Below, piece by piece: positions 25,992 through 35,391 of a DNA stretch of 64,000 bases. The notes beneath the pieces are model-generated. The model did not search any database. It was given only the letters and a program-made list of their open reading frames with translations, and was not told where the DNA came from. Each line of letters begins with the position of its first letter. Positions within the stretch are counted from its first letter, which is position 1. The translations under genes were made by a program, and so were the position numbers. The stretch is from NCBI GenBank assembly GCA_015058625.1, contig SVCA01000009.1, forward strand, positions 1 to 64,000, given 5' to 3'. This DNA is from Pseudoselenomonas ruminantium. Lineage in GTDB: Bacteria; Bacillota; Negativicutes; Selenomonadales; Selenomonadaceae.

Positions 25992-27161
25992 ATGAAATTC
26001 TTCCACCTTTCCGACCTGCATATCGGTCTGAAACTGGTCAATCATGACCTGACAGCGGACCAGCGGTATATATTGGCACAAATCGTTACCAAAGCCCGTG
26101 AACGCCAGCCAGATGCTATTGTAATCGCCGGAGATATTTATGATAAGGCCATTCCTTCAGCAGAAGCTGTTGGCCTATTCGATGAGTTTATCACCCAACT
26201 GCATCAGGCGGTACCTGCTGCGGAAATCATGTTGATTTCCGGCAACCATGACAGTGCCCAGCGAGTCAATGTCTTCCGACAGGTGCTGGCCAGTCATAAA
26301 ATCCATCTCATCGGTCTGCCCCCCATGGAAGAAGATGAATACATCCCCAAAGTCACCCTTAGCGATGAATACGGCCCGGTAAACTTCTACCTGCTGCCCT
26401 TCGTCAAGCCCTCCATGGTCAAACGCATCACAGGTACGGATGAGAACGGAAATAATCTATCCTATGACGCCGCCCTCCATACTCTTGTTGCACGTGAAAC
26501 AATTGATCAGACGCAGCGCAATGTGCTGGTCAGCCATCAATTCTACCTTTCCACCGGCGGCAGTGCTGATGATGTCACTCGCAGTGATTCCGAAATCATC
26601 ACGGTGGGCAATATCGACTCCATCAACGGCGATATGCTGGAGCAGTTCGACTACGCCGCCCTTGGCCATATTCATAAGCCTCAAAAACTCAACGGCAAGG
26701 ATTGTTACCGTTATTGCGGTACACCTTTGGCCTGCTCCATCAGCGAGGCTGGCCAAGCCAAGGGAATCATTGAGGTGGAACTGGTGGAAAAAAACAGTGT
26801 TAAGACCACCATGCTCCCCCTGGAACCACTGCACCCTGTCCGCAAACTGAAAGATACGCTCCGAAATATACTGGCCCTGCCTTCTGATGATTATGTCAGC
26901 ATCACCCTCACGGATAAAGAGGACTTGGATGTCTTCGACATGCAGGACAGACTGCGCGAAGCCTTCCCCAACCTGTTAGAAATCCAACGGGAAAGTCAGC
27001 ATCAGGTCAACTATCAGCAAAGGATTACGGCTCAGGATATCCTTTCCCCCTTCGACCTCTGTAAAAATTTCTTGGAAGATATTGACCCGGAAGAAGAAAA
27101 ACTGCTTACAGAAATCATCAACGACATACAGCAGTCGAACGAAAAGGAGAAACAGGCATGA
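25992..27161 (+). CDS. sbcD: Exonuclease subunit SbcD (Mre11-like nuclease)
   Basis: The protein has 389 residues. It is the Mn-dependent nuclease of the SbcCD complex, which trims hairpins, palindromes and protein-blocked DNA ends. The metallophosphatase motifs run in order: FHLSDLHIG (4-12), AGDIYD (near 46), SGNHD (near 82), VSHQF (near 178) and GHIH (near 221). A capping domain fills the C-terminal third. The stop overlaps the sbcC start in ATGA. A near-perfect parS site lies inside the coding region at 26487-26502. A hairpin nuclease in a chromosome with many long palindromic elements is a notable pairing. Confidence 0.95.
   Translation: MKFFHLSDLHIGLKLVNHDLTADQRYILAQIVTKARERQPDAIVIAGDIYDKAIPSAEAVGLFDEFITQLHQAVPAAEIMLISGNHDSAQRVNVFRQVLASHKIHLIGLPPMEEDEYIPKVTLSDEYGPVNFYLLPFVKPSMVKRITGTDENGNNLSYDAALHTLVARETIDQTQRNVLVSHQFYLSTGGSADDVTRSDSEIITVGNIDSINGDMLEQFDYAALGHIHKPQKLNGKDCYRYCGTPLACSISEAGQAKGIIEVELVEKNSVKTTMLPLEPLHPVRKLKDTLRNILALPSDDYVSITLTDKEDLDVFDMQDRLREAFPNLLEIQRESQHQVNYQQRITAQDILSPFDLCKNFLEDIDPEEEKLLTEIINDIQQSNEKEKQA
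26487..26502. promoter_or_regulatory. parS site, one mismatch, inside sbcD
   Basis: TGTTGCACGTGAAACA differs from the consensus TGTTTCACGTGAAACA at position 5, a position known to tolerate change. It encodes Val-Ala-Arg-Glu-Thr within SbcD and does not disturb the frame. Confidence 0.7.
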
Positions 27162-30100
27162 AACCCATAAAACTAACCCTGCAGGCCTTTGGTTCCTACG
27201 GGGAGCGAACCAGCATTGACTTTACCCGTCCCGTACAAAGTCTTTTTCTCGTTACCGGAGATACCGGTGCCGGCAAGACCACGATTTTTGATGCCCTGGT
27301 CTACGCCCTTTATGGCGAAAACAGCTCCAATACCAACAAAAAAACCGGCAACGACCTGCAAAGCCAGTTTGTCGGCAGGGATGTCACACCTTTTGTGGAG
27401 CTGACCTTCAGTGAAGCTAACGGCGGCGCTGAGGAAATCTATACCGTCCACCGCTCCCCTGCCCATCTGCGCAAACGCCAACGTGGCCAGGGCGGGGATA
27501 TCCCTGTCAATGAAACCATTGCGCTGACCATGCCTGATGGCCGGGATTTCAGCGGCAAGAATAACGAAATCAACAATAAACTGCAGGAAATCATCGGCCT
27601 GACCAAGGAGCAGTTCATGCAGGTCGGCATGATTGCCCAAGGGGAATTTATGGAACTCCTGCGCACAGACTCAGGCACAAAAAAGGAGATTTTCCGCAAG
27701 CTGTTCAACACCGCGATTTTCCAGCAGATTACGGATAACTTAAAGGAGCGGAACAAGGCAGCCCAGAGTGAAATGGATAAACTCCTGCTGCGCTGCAAAC
27801 TGAAAGCCGAAGATATACAGCTGCCGGAAAGTATAGCCTCTGACCATCCTATAGCCGAACTAAAAGCAGCCATTATCAAGTCCGAAAAGCCGAATATCGT
27901 CACCATCGAAAAACTGCTGGAAGAATTGCCCTCTCTCTGTGAAAGCCTTGCCCAACAGGAAAAGGAACTCAAGCAGGACTTTACGACGCTATCGGCGCAA
28001 AGAGAACAGAGCATATCCCAGTATACTGCGGGAAAACTTCTCGCAGGCGCTTATGCTGAATTGGATAAGATTACGGAACAAGAAAAGGAACTCGCAGTCC
28101 AGCAGAGCGATCAGGAAAAAAATGCCCAACTCGCTCAGGCAATCATGGATGCCTATCAGATAAAGTCAGCCCATGACCTCTACGCCAGTCAGGCAAAACT
28201 CCTGCAGGATACCATGGCCCAAAAGGAACGCGAAACAGCCCGCCTTCCCGAACTCAAAACAGCTGAAGAAACAGCCACGAGCCAAAGTCAGGCAGCCAAG
28301 AAGGCATACACACAGGAATTATCCGCCTTCTCCGCACTGCAGACAAAAGTTACGGCCGCCAAAGAAAATTTTGCCGCCATAGCAGCAGCCGAAAAAGCCT
28401 GTGCTGCTGCCCAAGCGCAAGCTGCTGCTGCCCAAATAGAAAAAGAGAAGGCACAAAAAAGCTTAGCCGCTTTTAACGAGGACATCAAGCAATGGAACAA
28501 GCGCTTTCAGGAATTATCCTCAGCCACAGGTGAAAAACAGAAATGGGCAGAGAAACAAGGAAAAGTAGAAGCCTGGCAAAAACAACAGCTGGACTTGGCA
28601 GACCTGGACAAAAAGCGGTCAGCCGCTCATGACGCAGCAACACAGGCGCAAAATTCCTTCAAACAGGCAGAAGATAACTACCAGCAGAAACGCGATGCCT
28701 ATGAACACGCCCATCGGATTTTCCTGAATGCTCAGGCTGGCCTTTTAGCGGCCGACTTAGAGCCCAATACCCCCTGCCCGGTCTGCGGTTCCACCACACA
28801 CCCCCATCCCTATGTCCTGTCTGCCAGCGAACAACCGCTTGAGCGGCAGGCATTGGAAGACTTACAGAAACAGGTCAATCAACTCAACATTCAGCAGAGC
28901 AAGGCCGCGCAAAAAGCCAGTGAAGCTCTGACTAACTGCAAAAATCTCACGGAACAATACCAGTCTGCCAAGGAAAAATTCACGGCCAGTCTGCAGGAAG
29001 CAAAAATTTCCGCCGACACCAGCCTGTCTGCTATCGCTCAGGAATTGCATAAATGGGCCGCCGTCATCCAGCAGAAACTGCAAAAATATTCGCTGGAAGT
29101 ACAGGAAGCCAATGCACTCAAAGAGAATCTAGCCACCAGCAGCAATAAGCTAGCAGAACTGGAACAGACCGCCCAAAAGGCCGACACAAAGCACAGGGAA
29201 CTCGAAACCAAGTGGCAGAGCCTTTCCAGCCAGCTGACCACCTTAAAAGGACAACAGACTTATACTTCTCCTGCCGCTGCCGAAGCAGCGTTAGCAGCAG
29301 GTCAAACACAACTCCAACAGGCACAGGAAAAAGCGAAAAAAGCCGAAGGCGAACTGACAGCAGCCCAGAAGTCCCGGCAGGAAGCCGAAACCATCATCAA
29401 TGACTGCAGCCAAAAAATTCCCCAGCAAACTACAGCCAAGGAAACAACCTATGAAGCCTATCAAAAACAATGCACAGCCAAAAATATGACGGAAGCGCAA
29501 TGGCAAGCCCTGACTGCTGAATACACAGCTCAAGATGGCGAGGATAAACGAACGCGTTATCAACAGTATAAAAATACCGCCTTAAAAGTCCAGGGACAGA
29601 AAGAGACACAGCTAAAAAATATCAACGGCCAGCAACGCCCAGACTTAACCGCTCTTGCCGCCACACAGGATACGCTTAATGTTCAATGGCAAGAGCTTGG
29701 TGACAAGCTGAAACACCTGCAGCAGTTGCGACAGCGCAACGAAGAAGCCACTGCATCCTTACGCGACCTTATGGGCAATCGCAACAATAAAATTGCCGCG
29801 GCGGCACGCATCGAAAACCTCTACAGCCGCCTCTCCGGTAAAATGACGGGCAGCCGCATGGACATTGAAACCTTCGTTCAGCGCCATTATCTGCAGCAAA
29901 TCCTTCTGGCTGCCAATTACCGCTTTGCTGAGATGTCCGCCGGACAATTCGAATTGCGCCTAATGCCTGTGGAAGATGCGGGACAGGGCAAGAATCGCGG
30001 GCTTGACCTTCGGGTTTACTCCACTGTCACCGGTCAGGAGCGCGATATCAAAACGCTCTCTGGCGGCGAGTCCTTTATGGCAGCCCTGTCACTGGCGCTT

Positions 30101-30349
30101 GGTATGTCTGACCAGATTCAGGCCAACACAGCCGCCATTAACCTCGATATCATGTTTATCGATGAAGGATTCGGTTCCCTTGATGACCACTCCCGCAGTC
30201 AGGCCATCAAAGTTCTCAAGCGCCTCTCTGCCGGCAATAAACTCATTGGCATTATCTCCCATGTAACGGAGCTTAAACAGGAAATCGACAACCAACTCAT
30301 CGTCAATAAAAACGAAAAAGGCAGTCATGTTACATGGCAAATCAGCTGA
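27158..30349 (+). CDS. sbcC: Exonuclease subunit SbcC (Rad50-like SMC ATPase)
   Basis: The protein has 1063 residues. It is the ATPase and tether partner of SbcD. Walker A is GDTGAGKTT (34-42). Two long coiled coils rich in Ala, Gln, Glu and Lys flank the zinc hook CPVC (C540). The ABC signature LSGGES is near 967, and Walker B with the D-loop (MFIDEGFGSLD) is near 998-1008. The length is normal for the family. Transcription ends at the hairpin at 30356-30390. Confidence 0.95.
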   Translation: MKPIKLTLQAFGSYGERTSIDFTRPVQSLFLVTGDTGAGKTTIFDALVYALYGENSSNTNKKTGNDLQSQFVGRDVTPFVELTFSEANGGAEEIYTVHRSPAHLRKRQRGQGGDIPVNETIALTMPDGRDFSGKNNEINNKLQEIIGLTKEQFMQVGMIAQGEFMELLRTDSGTKKEIFRKLFNTAIFQQITDNLKERNKAAQSEMDKLLLRCKLKAEDIQLPESIASDHPIAELKAAIIKSEKPNIVTIEKLLEELPSLCESLAQQEKELKQDFTTLSAQREQSISQYTAGKLLAGAYAELDKITEQEKELAVQQSDQEKNAQLAQAIMDAYQIKSAHDLYASQAKLLQDTMAQKERETARLPELKTAEETATSQSQAAKKAYTQELSAFSALQTKVTAAKENFAAIAAAEKACAAAQAQAAAAQIEKEKAQKSLAAFNEDIKQWNKRFQELSSATGEKQKWAEKQGKVEAWQKQQLDLADLDKKRSAAHDAATQAQNSFKQAEDNYQQKRDAYEHAHRIFLNAQAGLLAADLEPNTPCPVCGSTTHPHPYVLSASEQPLERQALEDLQKQVNQLNIQQSKAAQKASEALTNCKNLTEQYQSAKEKFTASLQEAKISADTSLSAIAQELHKWAAVIQQKLQKYSLEVQEANALKENLATSSNKLAELEQTAQKADTKHRELETKWQSLSSQLTTLKGQQTYTSPAAAEAALAAGQTQLQQAQEKAKKAEGELTAAQKSRQEAETIINDCSQKIPQQTTAKETTYEAYQKQCTAKNMTEAQWQALTAEYTAQDGEDKRTRYQQYKNTALKVQGQKETQLKNINGQQRPDLTALAATQDTLNVQWQELGDKLKHLQQLRQRNEEATASLRDLMGNRNNKIAAAARIENLYSRLSGKMTGSRMDIETFVQRHYLQQILLAANYRFAEMSAGQFELRLMPVEDAGQGKNRGLDLRVYSTVTGQERDIKTLSGGESFMAALSLALGMSDQIQANTAAINLDIMFIDEGFGSLDDHSRSQAIKVLKRLSAGNKLIGIISHVTELKQEIDNQLIVNKNEKGSHVTWQIS

Positions 30350-30355
30350 CACAAA

Positions 30356-30390
30356 GGCCCTGCAAGCAAAAACGCTTGCAGGGCCTTGTT
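30356..30390 (+). terminator. Terminator after sbcC, joined to a parS-like site
   Basis: A 12-base stem, GGCCCTGCAAGC/GCTTGCAGGGCC, has a 6-base loop and is followed by TTGTTT. The T tail is the start of the parS-like sequence at 30387. Confidence 0.85.
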
Positions 30391-30402
30391 TCACGTGCAA
30401 CA
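30387..30402. promoter_or_regulatory. parS-like site, one mismatch
   Basis: TGTTTCACGTGCAACA matches the ParB-binding consensus at 15 of 16 positions (C for A at position 12). It sits between the convergent sbcC and SLH-porin genes and overlaps the sbcC terminator tail. Confidence 0.65.
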
Positions 30403-30419
30403 TGAAGGAAACGATTGGA

Positions 30420-31700
30420 TTAGAACCAATACTCTACGCGGGCGAACAGTTTTTCTGCCTTACGGTCATTTTCGAGCTGCTTGCCCCGAAAATAAATTGC
30501 CTTAGCCTGCACATTGGGGAAAATGGTATACTGTGCGCTAACTTCTACGCCCTTCGTATTATAGAAGGCGCCATCACAGGAGGGATACATGGATGTATTG
30601 GCGCCTTGATGACGATACGATAGATAAGCCCCCCACGAGCCTTGATGCAATTTATTGGCGCCCTTATAGGCAAGATGCAGCAGTCCGGAACGATTATAGT
30701 AATCTGCGGCTGTATTCTGCATATAAGCACCGGTCAGAGAAACATTCTTGTCAAAGCGATAAGTTGCCGCTGCTTCCCAGATATGAGCATTTTCCTCATT
30801 GGCTCCTCTGCTGTAAAACGTGTCCTTAAACATACCACTCTTAAGGTGATAATAAGCACCGGTCAATGACAGCTTTCCCGGATTAACCGTTACGGCCAAA
30901 CTTTGTATAGATGCTACATCTTCAGAAGCTTTGCGCTTGGTGGCTCGATTCAGTGCTTGTTCATAGCGCAAATTAGCTTTATTTATGCGTCCTGCACGAG
31001 CCTGCACCTTAACCTTATTCCCAAAATTAACCTCTACACCGGATAATTGGGTAAAGAACATTAAATTCTTGTCATAACTTGTCGCATCCGGAATACGCCC
31101 TATCTTCACATTGAAATTCTTATAATTTCCCTGCGCCCACAAACGCTTTAATTCCACATCACCCGTGTCATCTTTTTTTGTATCAATGCTCGAATCTAGC
31201 CGTGCATGCACATTCCAATTCTTATTGACCTGTGCTTTAGGTTCAAGACGCAATAAAAGCGCCTCCTTGGTGGAATCCTTCGTTTTTCCCGTGGTGTCCT
31301 CGGTCCGTTCACTGGTGTAAGTATATCGAACTTCGCCAGACCACTTTACCATATCAGCATTTCTCTCTAACTTGGCCACACGCACACCAAAATTATTTAA
31401 TTCCTCAGCAAACTCAGCTGCCAGCTTATCCACAAGGCCTTTGTCAGCTGGATTGCCCGTTTCTTTTGCCATGGCCTTAGCCACCATCTGCGCCATTTCA
31501 TAGCGGGTGATATTGCGTGCCCCTTGATAGCGGCCATCACCATAACCTTCGATAACCCCGTCAGCAGCCAGTGTCGCTATGGCCTCGTACGCCCAATGGT
31601 CTGCGGGTACATCAGAAAAAGGATTTGCGGCAGCGCTGGCCCCCGCAGCCGTTCCCACTACCAGACTGGCTGACAACATGGCTAAAACTGTTTTTTTCAT
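30420..31700 (-). CDS. SLH-domain outer-membrane porin (second paralogue)
   Basis: The protein has 426 residues from the ATG at 31700 (AGGAGTG upstream). The signal peptide (about 1-25) is followed by one SLH domain (FSDVPADHWAYEAIATLAAD), a short coiled-coil segment near residue 100 and a beta-barrel ending in WF. It has the same architecture as the porin at 5345-6874 but is shorter. It follows the DcuC-type carrier by 32 bases with no terminator between, so the M20 peptidase, DcuC and porin genes form one unit. This suggests a dedicated outer-membrane entry for the same substrate. Confidence 0.9.
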   Translation of the reverse strand: MKKTVLAMLSASLVVGTAAGASAAANPFSDVPADHWAYEAIATLAADGVIEGYGDGRYQGARNITRYEMAQMVAKAMAKETGNPADKGLVDKLAAEFAEELNNFGVRVAKLERNADMVKWSGEVRYTYTSERTEDTTGKTKDSTKEALLLRLEPKAQVNKNWNVHARLDSSIDTKKDDTGDVELKRLWAQGNYKNFNVKIGRIPDATSYDKNLMFFTQLSGVEVNFGNKVKVQARAGRINKANLRYEQALNRATKRKASEDVASIQSLAVTVNPGKLSLTGAYYHLKSGMFKDTFYSRGANEENAHIWEAAATYRFDKNVSLTGAYMQNTAADYYNRSGLLHLAYKGANKLHQGSWGAYLSYRHQGANTSMYPSCDGAFYNTKGVEVSAQYTIFPNVQAKAIYFRGKQLENDRKAEKLFARVEYWF

Positions 31701-31732
31701 AACCTGCACTCCTCTTTATCCTAAAATATTAA

Positions 31733-33088
31733 TTACACCAGTACAGACATCACAAAAGAGGTAACCAAGGCCACCAACATCGGAATTGCAGTTCTTTTTA
31801 CTACGTCAACCGGCGATACATCAGCCACCCCAGCCACAGCAACCACCGCTGCAGTAATCGGCGAAGCGCTGCGCGCAATACTGGACGCCATCTGCATGGG
31901 CGTTATCATTGCAGCAGGCAAAATGGCCATTTTTGCAGCAATGTCCGGTACCAATGCCCCGAACGAATAAAAAGGAGCATTGCCTGACCCCATAATGACA
32001 GCAGATACCGTAACAATCAGAACCATCACCAAGGTGATTCCGGCTGCGCCGAAACCAGAACTCTGGGCACCGCTGATAATCATATCCACGGCCCCAATTT
32101 TCGTCAAGCCATAGGCAAATGTCTCACCTGCAACAATTAGGGTAATGACCGTAGCAAAAATCTTTCCCATCCCATCAAAGAAAACTTTAATGCTGTCAAA
32201 TACAGTCTTTACGTCCCTTGTACGGACTAATTCAAACAACATGGCCAGCGAGATGCTGATAATCATCGCCGTAACCACCGGCATCTTGATGGTAGATATA
32301 CACAGCTTGCTGAAAACAAGCACAAGTGCTATGGGAACCAGCGGTAAAATCGCATAAATAGCAGGCGGCAGGGAATCGTCCTTTTCAGCGGCCACAAACG
32401 TCATCGACTTCGCCTCTACACCATCCCTCCGGTCAAACCAGCGCTGTACAAAAAAATGCGCTACGGCAATCGCGAAAATTGTAACCACCGCTATGGGAAT
32501 CTGCTCGCCAACAAAATAATCCGCCACGTCCAAACCGGCCGTTTTCGCCGCAAACACAGCAGTACCAGATGCCGGTCCTAAATCCAGACAAGGTGCTGTG
32601 GCAATGACCGCCGCCGCTGATAAACGGCTGACCCCCAAACTGGTCAGTACAGGATAAAGCGTTGCCATCAGCAATACACACAAGCCTGCCGCGCTGGGGA
32701 TAACGATATTCAGCAGCTGCCCTACCACATAGCTGGCCGCTAAAAGCAAATACGGAGATTTCATCATACTTAACGGTTTAGCAGATAAATGAACCAAAAC
32801 ACGACTTGCCCCGATATGCTCCATATACTTAGCAAAGCCGCCCACAGCCATAATGAGCAAACCTATCCCAGCTGCGCGGGAGCTAAAAGTATCCTCGATA
32901 AACTTAAAGATATCAAACCAGACCATTCCTGTTGTTTTCTTGCCATCCAGCAAAGGATACCCCATTAGTATTGTCATGGCCATCAGAAATATGCCGCCAG
33001 CAAAAAGCACCGTCTGGGCATTTTTCTTCTTTAGAATCATATAGGCCACAATCACAGTAGTTATCAGAGCCAAGGCCAACGCTAACAT
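31733..33088 (-). CDS. DcuC-family C4-dicarboxylate (or related anion) transporter
   Basis: The protein has 451 residues from the ATG at 33088 (GAGGAGAG upstream). It has about 12 hydrophobic segments. The layout fits DcuC/ArsB-type carriers: IPSAAGLCVLLMATLYPVL in one half and MGSGNAPFYSFGALVPDIA in the other. The family exchanges or takes up dicarboxylates such as fumarate and succinate, and some members carry other anions. Its operon with a cytoplasmic M20 peptidase suggests an N-acyl or N-carboxyl amino-acid substrate; this is inference. Confidence 0.85.
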   Translation of the reverse strand: MLALALALITTVIVAYMILKKKNAQTVLFAGGIFLMAMTILMGYPLLDGKKTTGMVWFDIFKFIEDTFSSRAAGIGLLIMAVGGFAKYMEHIGASRVLVHLSAKPLSMMKSPYLLLAASYVVGQLLNIVIPSAAGLCVLLMATLYPVLTSLGVSRLSAAAVIATAPCLDLGPASGTAVFAAKTAGLDVADYFVGEQIPIAVVTIFAIAVAHFFVQRWFDRRDGVEAKSMTFVAAEKDDSLPPAIYAILPLVPIALVLVFSKLCISTIKMPVVTAMIISISLAMLFELVRTRDVKTVFDSIKVFFDGMGKIFATVITLIVAGETFAYGLTKIGAVDMIISGAQSSGFGAAGITLVMVLIVTVSAVIMGSGNAPFYSFGALVPDIAAKMAILPAAMITPMQMASSIARSASPITAAVVAVAGVADVSPVDVVKRTAIPMLVALVTSFVMSVLV

Positions 33089-33104
33089 AAACTCTCCTCC
33101 TCTT

Positions 33105-34238
33105 TTACCGTAAACCGACAATATGCTGTATAATCCGGCACAGCAATTCGTAGCGGGGAATAATACTATCGATTTCCAGATACTCACCCTCACTATGGGC
33201 GCCACCGCCCACTGGCCCTAAACCATCAATTGTGGGGATTCCTTCAGCTGCGGAAAAACTGCCATCAGAACCGCCACCGCTGGCAGTCCAGCCAAAATCG
33301 ACCCCGATTTCCTGCCCTATTTCATCAATGCGTCGGCAAAGTTCCATGGTTTTTTCCGTAGGAAGCATCGGCGGTCTTGTTATGCCACCTTCCACGGTAG
33401 CTGCCGTTCCCTCTACATGCGGCTGATTATGTAATGCATTCATAACCCCAGACACACGCTCTATTTCGGCCTTGTCATAATAACGTACATCAATTGCAGC
33501 ACCGGCTTCTCCCGGTACGGCACTTATGCCAGTCCCCCCCCAGACCTTGCCTACATTTACCGTAGTCTCCTTGGTAAGATTGGTGGCCGACTGCAGGGCA
33601 ATAATCCAATGAGCTAATTCCTCAACGGCATTTCTACCTGCTTGATAATCCACACCTGCATGCGCAGCTACCCCTTTGATATTGATATGGTACCTGGCAA
33701 TTCCTTTGCGTTTATGAACCAGGTTTCCATTGGCACGACCAGCTTCCAGGACAAGAACGTAGCGGCTTTTTCTGGCTAATTCCGTAGAATACGCTGCCGA
33801 ATACCTTGAACTTATGCCTTCGTGGTCACTATTGAGAAACACACAAATAGATGCTTCTTGCAGAGCACCTCGCGCCTGTAGATTTGCCAGTGCATAAAAA
33901 CCGCTCAACATACCTGCCTTACAATCGATTACCCCAGGACCATAAGCGCGGTTCCCCTCTACTCTAAAGGGGCGCTTAGCAGCCGTTCCCAGTGGAAATA
34001 CCGTATCCATATGCGCCAGCACCAATACATCATAATGGTCAGTCTCTCTGTTTACAATTCGCAGACAAGGTGCAATGGTCGGTGACAACCTGACTTCTTC
34101 GACCAGCCAGCCGAGCGATTCATACTTTCCCTTCATAAAAGCAGCAATCTTACCGGCACCTTCTGGCTCAGAGGAAACACTGTCGATATTGACGAGTTCA
34201 GCCAGTTCGTCCAAATAGTGCTGTTTTTCCAGCTCCAT
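33105..34238 (-). CDS. M20-family metallopeptidase (carboxypeptidase G2-like)
   Basis: The protein has 377 residues with no signal peptide, so it is cytoplasmic. The di-zinc motifs of the M20 family are visible: LAHMDTVFP (His and catalytic Asp, near 75), GPGVIDCKAGM (bridging Asp), LNSDHEG (catalytic Glu), VLEAGRANG, and GGGAHSEGEYL (C-terminal His). The middle third forms the dimerisation domain. It probably releases an amino acid from an N-acyl or dipeptide substrate brought in by the DcuC-type carrier 16 bases downstream. It is transcribed divergently from a LysR gene. Confidence 0.88.
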   Translation of the reverse strand: MELEKQHYLDELAELVNIDSVSSEPEGAGKIAAFMKGKYESLGWLVEEVRLSPTIAPCLRIVNRETDHYDVLVLAHMDTVFPLGTAAKRPFRVEGNRAYGPGVIDCKAGMLSGFYALANLQARGALQEASICVFLNSDHEGISSRYSAAYSTELARKSRYVLVLEAGRANGNLVHKRKGIARYHINIKGVAAHAGVDYQAGRNAVEELAHWIIALQSATNLTKETTVNVGKVWGGTGISAVPGEAGAAIDVRYYDKAEIERVSGVMNALHNQPHVEGTAATVEGGITRPPMLPTEKTMELCRRIDEIGQEIGVDFGWTASGGGSDGSFSAAEGIPTIDGLGPVGGGAHSEGEYLEIDSIIPRYELLCRIIQHIVGLR

Positions 34239-34346
34239 ACCAACTACCTCCTGTAAAACATTATTGGATAAAACAAAATGTCATGGCCACACCATTATCA
34301 TAATATTTGCTAGACTAAATGTAAAATTCGCAATACTTCTAAATTT

Positions 34347-34361
34347 ATTAGTCAATCTAAT
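34347..34361. promoter_or_regulatory. LysR-type operator between the M20 gene and lysR
   Basis: ATTAGTCAATCTAAT is a perfect ATTAG-N5-CTAAT palindrome with the LysR T-N11-A geometry. It abuts a TTGGAC -35-like hexamer (34361-34366). A TATAAT (34386-34391) 19 bases on serves the lysR gene. Autoregulation plus divergent control of the M20-DcuC-porin operon is the likely arrangement. Confidence 0.7.
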
Positions 34362-34429
34362 TGGACAAAATATGACAAAGCAGTATATAATGATGGCGAA
34401 ATCGAAAAAACGCAGAAAGGTGATGCGTC

Positions 34430-35332
34430 ATGCTCTTGCGGCAAATACAGTATTTTATGGCGGTAGCAGAATCACACCACTTTACCAAAGCAGCGAAACA
34501 ACTCTTTGTCTCCCAGTCTGCTCTATCGCAGCAAATAAACAAACTCGAAGATGATTTAGGGGTTAAACTTCTTGACCGCATTTCACATCCCATTACATTA
34601 ACTCCAGCTGGTGAAGAATTTTACCGCTGCGCCCAAAAAATAATATCCGATATCAATCATCTTGAGCTGCAAATGCAGCATTATGCCCGCGACAATCAAG
34701 GAACTTTACACGTTGGCGTGATTACAGGTCTGGGAAAACTCCCCCTCACAGACATATTTTCCAAATTCAATACCGAAATCTCCCCACAGATGCAATTTTC
34801 CCTAACCAATTGTCTTAGTAAGAAACTCTGCCATATGCTGGGCAATCACGAAATAGACATTGCCATTATGGCTGTCCCCGACGAATTGTCCACAACGGAC
34901 TTTGAACTGCTCTCCTTGCAGCATGAACCGTTTATGGTTATTCTTCCACCAGCCCATCCGATGGCGAATCAAGCACAAATAAACCTAAAAGACTTGCAGA
35001 CCGAAAATTTTATTTTCCCTACGGCCGAAAATGTTTCCTATGATGTCTTTATGGCAGCCTGCCAGAAAGCAGGTTTCACCCCTAATATTGTTACCTACTG
35101 CAATACACCCGGCCAGCGGATTGACCTCGTCCAATCCGGATTAGGCATCAGTCTGATTTCGGAAAGCGGTTTTACTTATTTCAACCACCATGCTGATGTT
35201 GTATCCCGCACTTTAACAGAGCCCTTTTACAAGCACATTGCTATGGTAAGACGGCGGGAAGAAAAACATCCACCGTTGGTCGATAAATTCTGGGAATATA
35301 TCCGTACAAACTACGGTCAGGATGAAGCATAA
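34430..35332 (+). CDS. LysR-family regulator of the M20-DcuC-porin operon
   Basis: The protein has 300 residues. The helix-turn-helix is MAVAESHHFTKAAKQLF followed by SQSALSQQINKLEDDLG. The effector domain spans about 90-295. It is transcribed divergently from the M20 gene, with a LysR-type palindrome in the shared 190-base gap. Its ligand is probably the transported substrate or a product of the peptidase. Confidence 0.9.
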   Translation: MLLRQIQYFMAVAESHHFTKAAKQLFVSQSALSQQINKLEDDLGVKLLDRISHPITLTPAGEEFYRCAQKIISDINHLELQMQHYARDNQGTLHVGVITGLGKLPLTDIFSKFNTEISPQMQFSLTNCLSKKLCHMLGNHEIDIAIMAVPDELSTTDFELLSLQHEPFMVILPPAHPMANQAQINLKDLQTENFIFPTAENVSYDVFMAACQKAGFTPNIVTYCNTPGQRIDLVQSGLGISLISESGFTYFNHHADVVSRTLTEPFYKHIAMVRRREEKHPPLVDKFWEYIRTNYGQDEA

Positions 35333-35391
35333 ATAGCAGATTCTTACCGTTAGAATATTATTTATATCACCCTTGAAAGGAGTGCTTTTTA

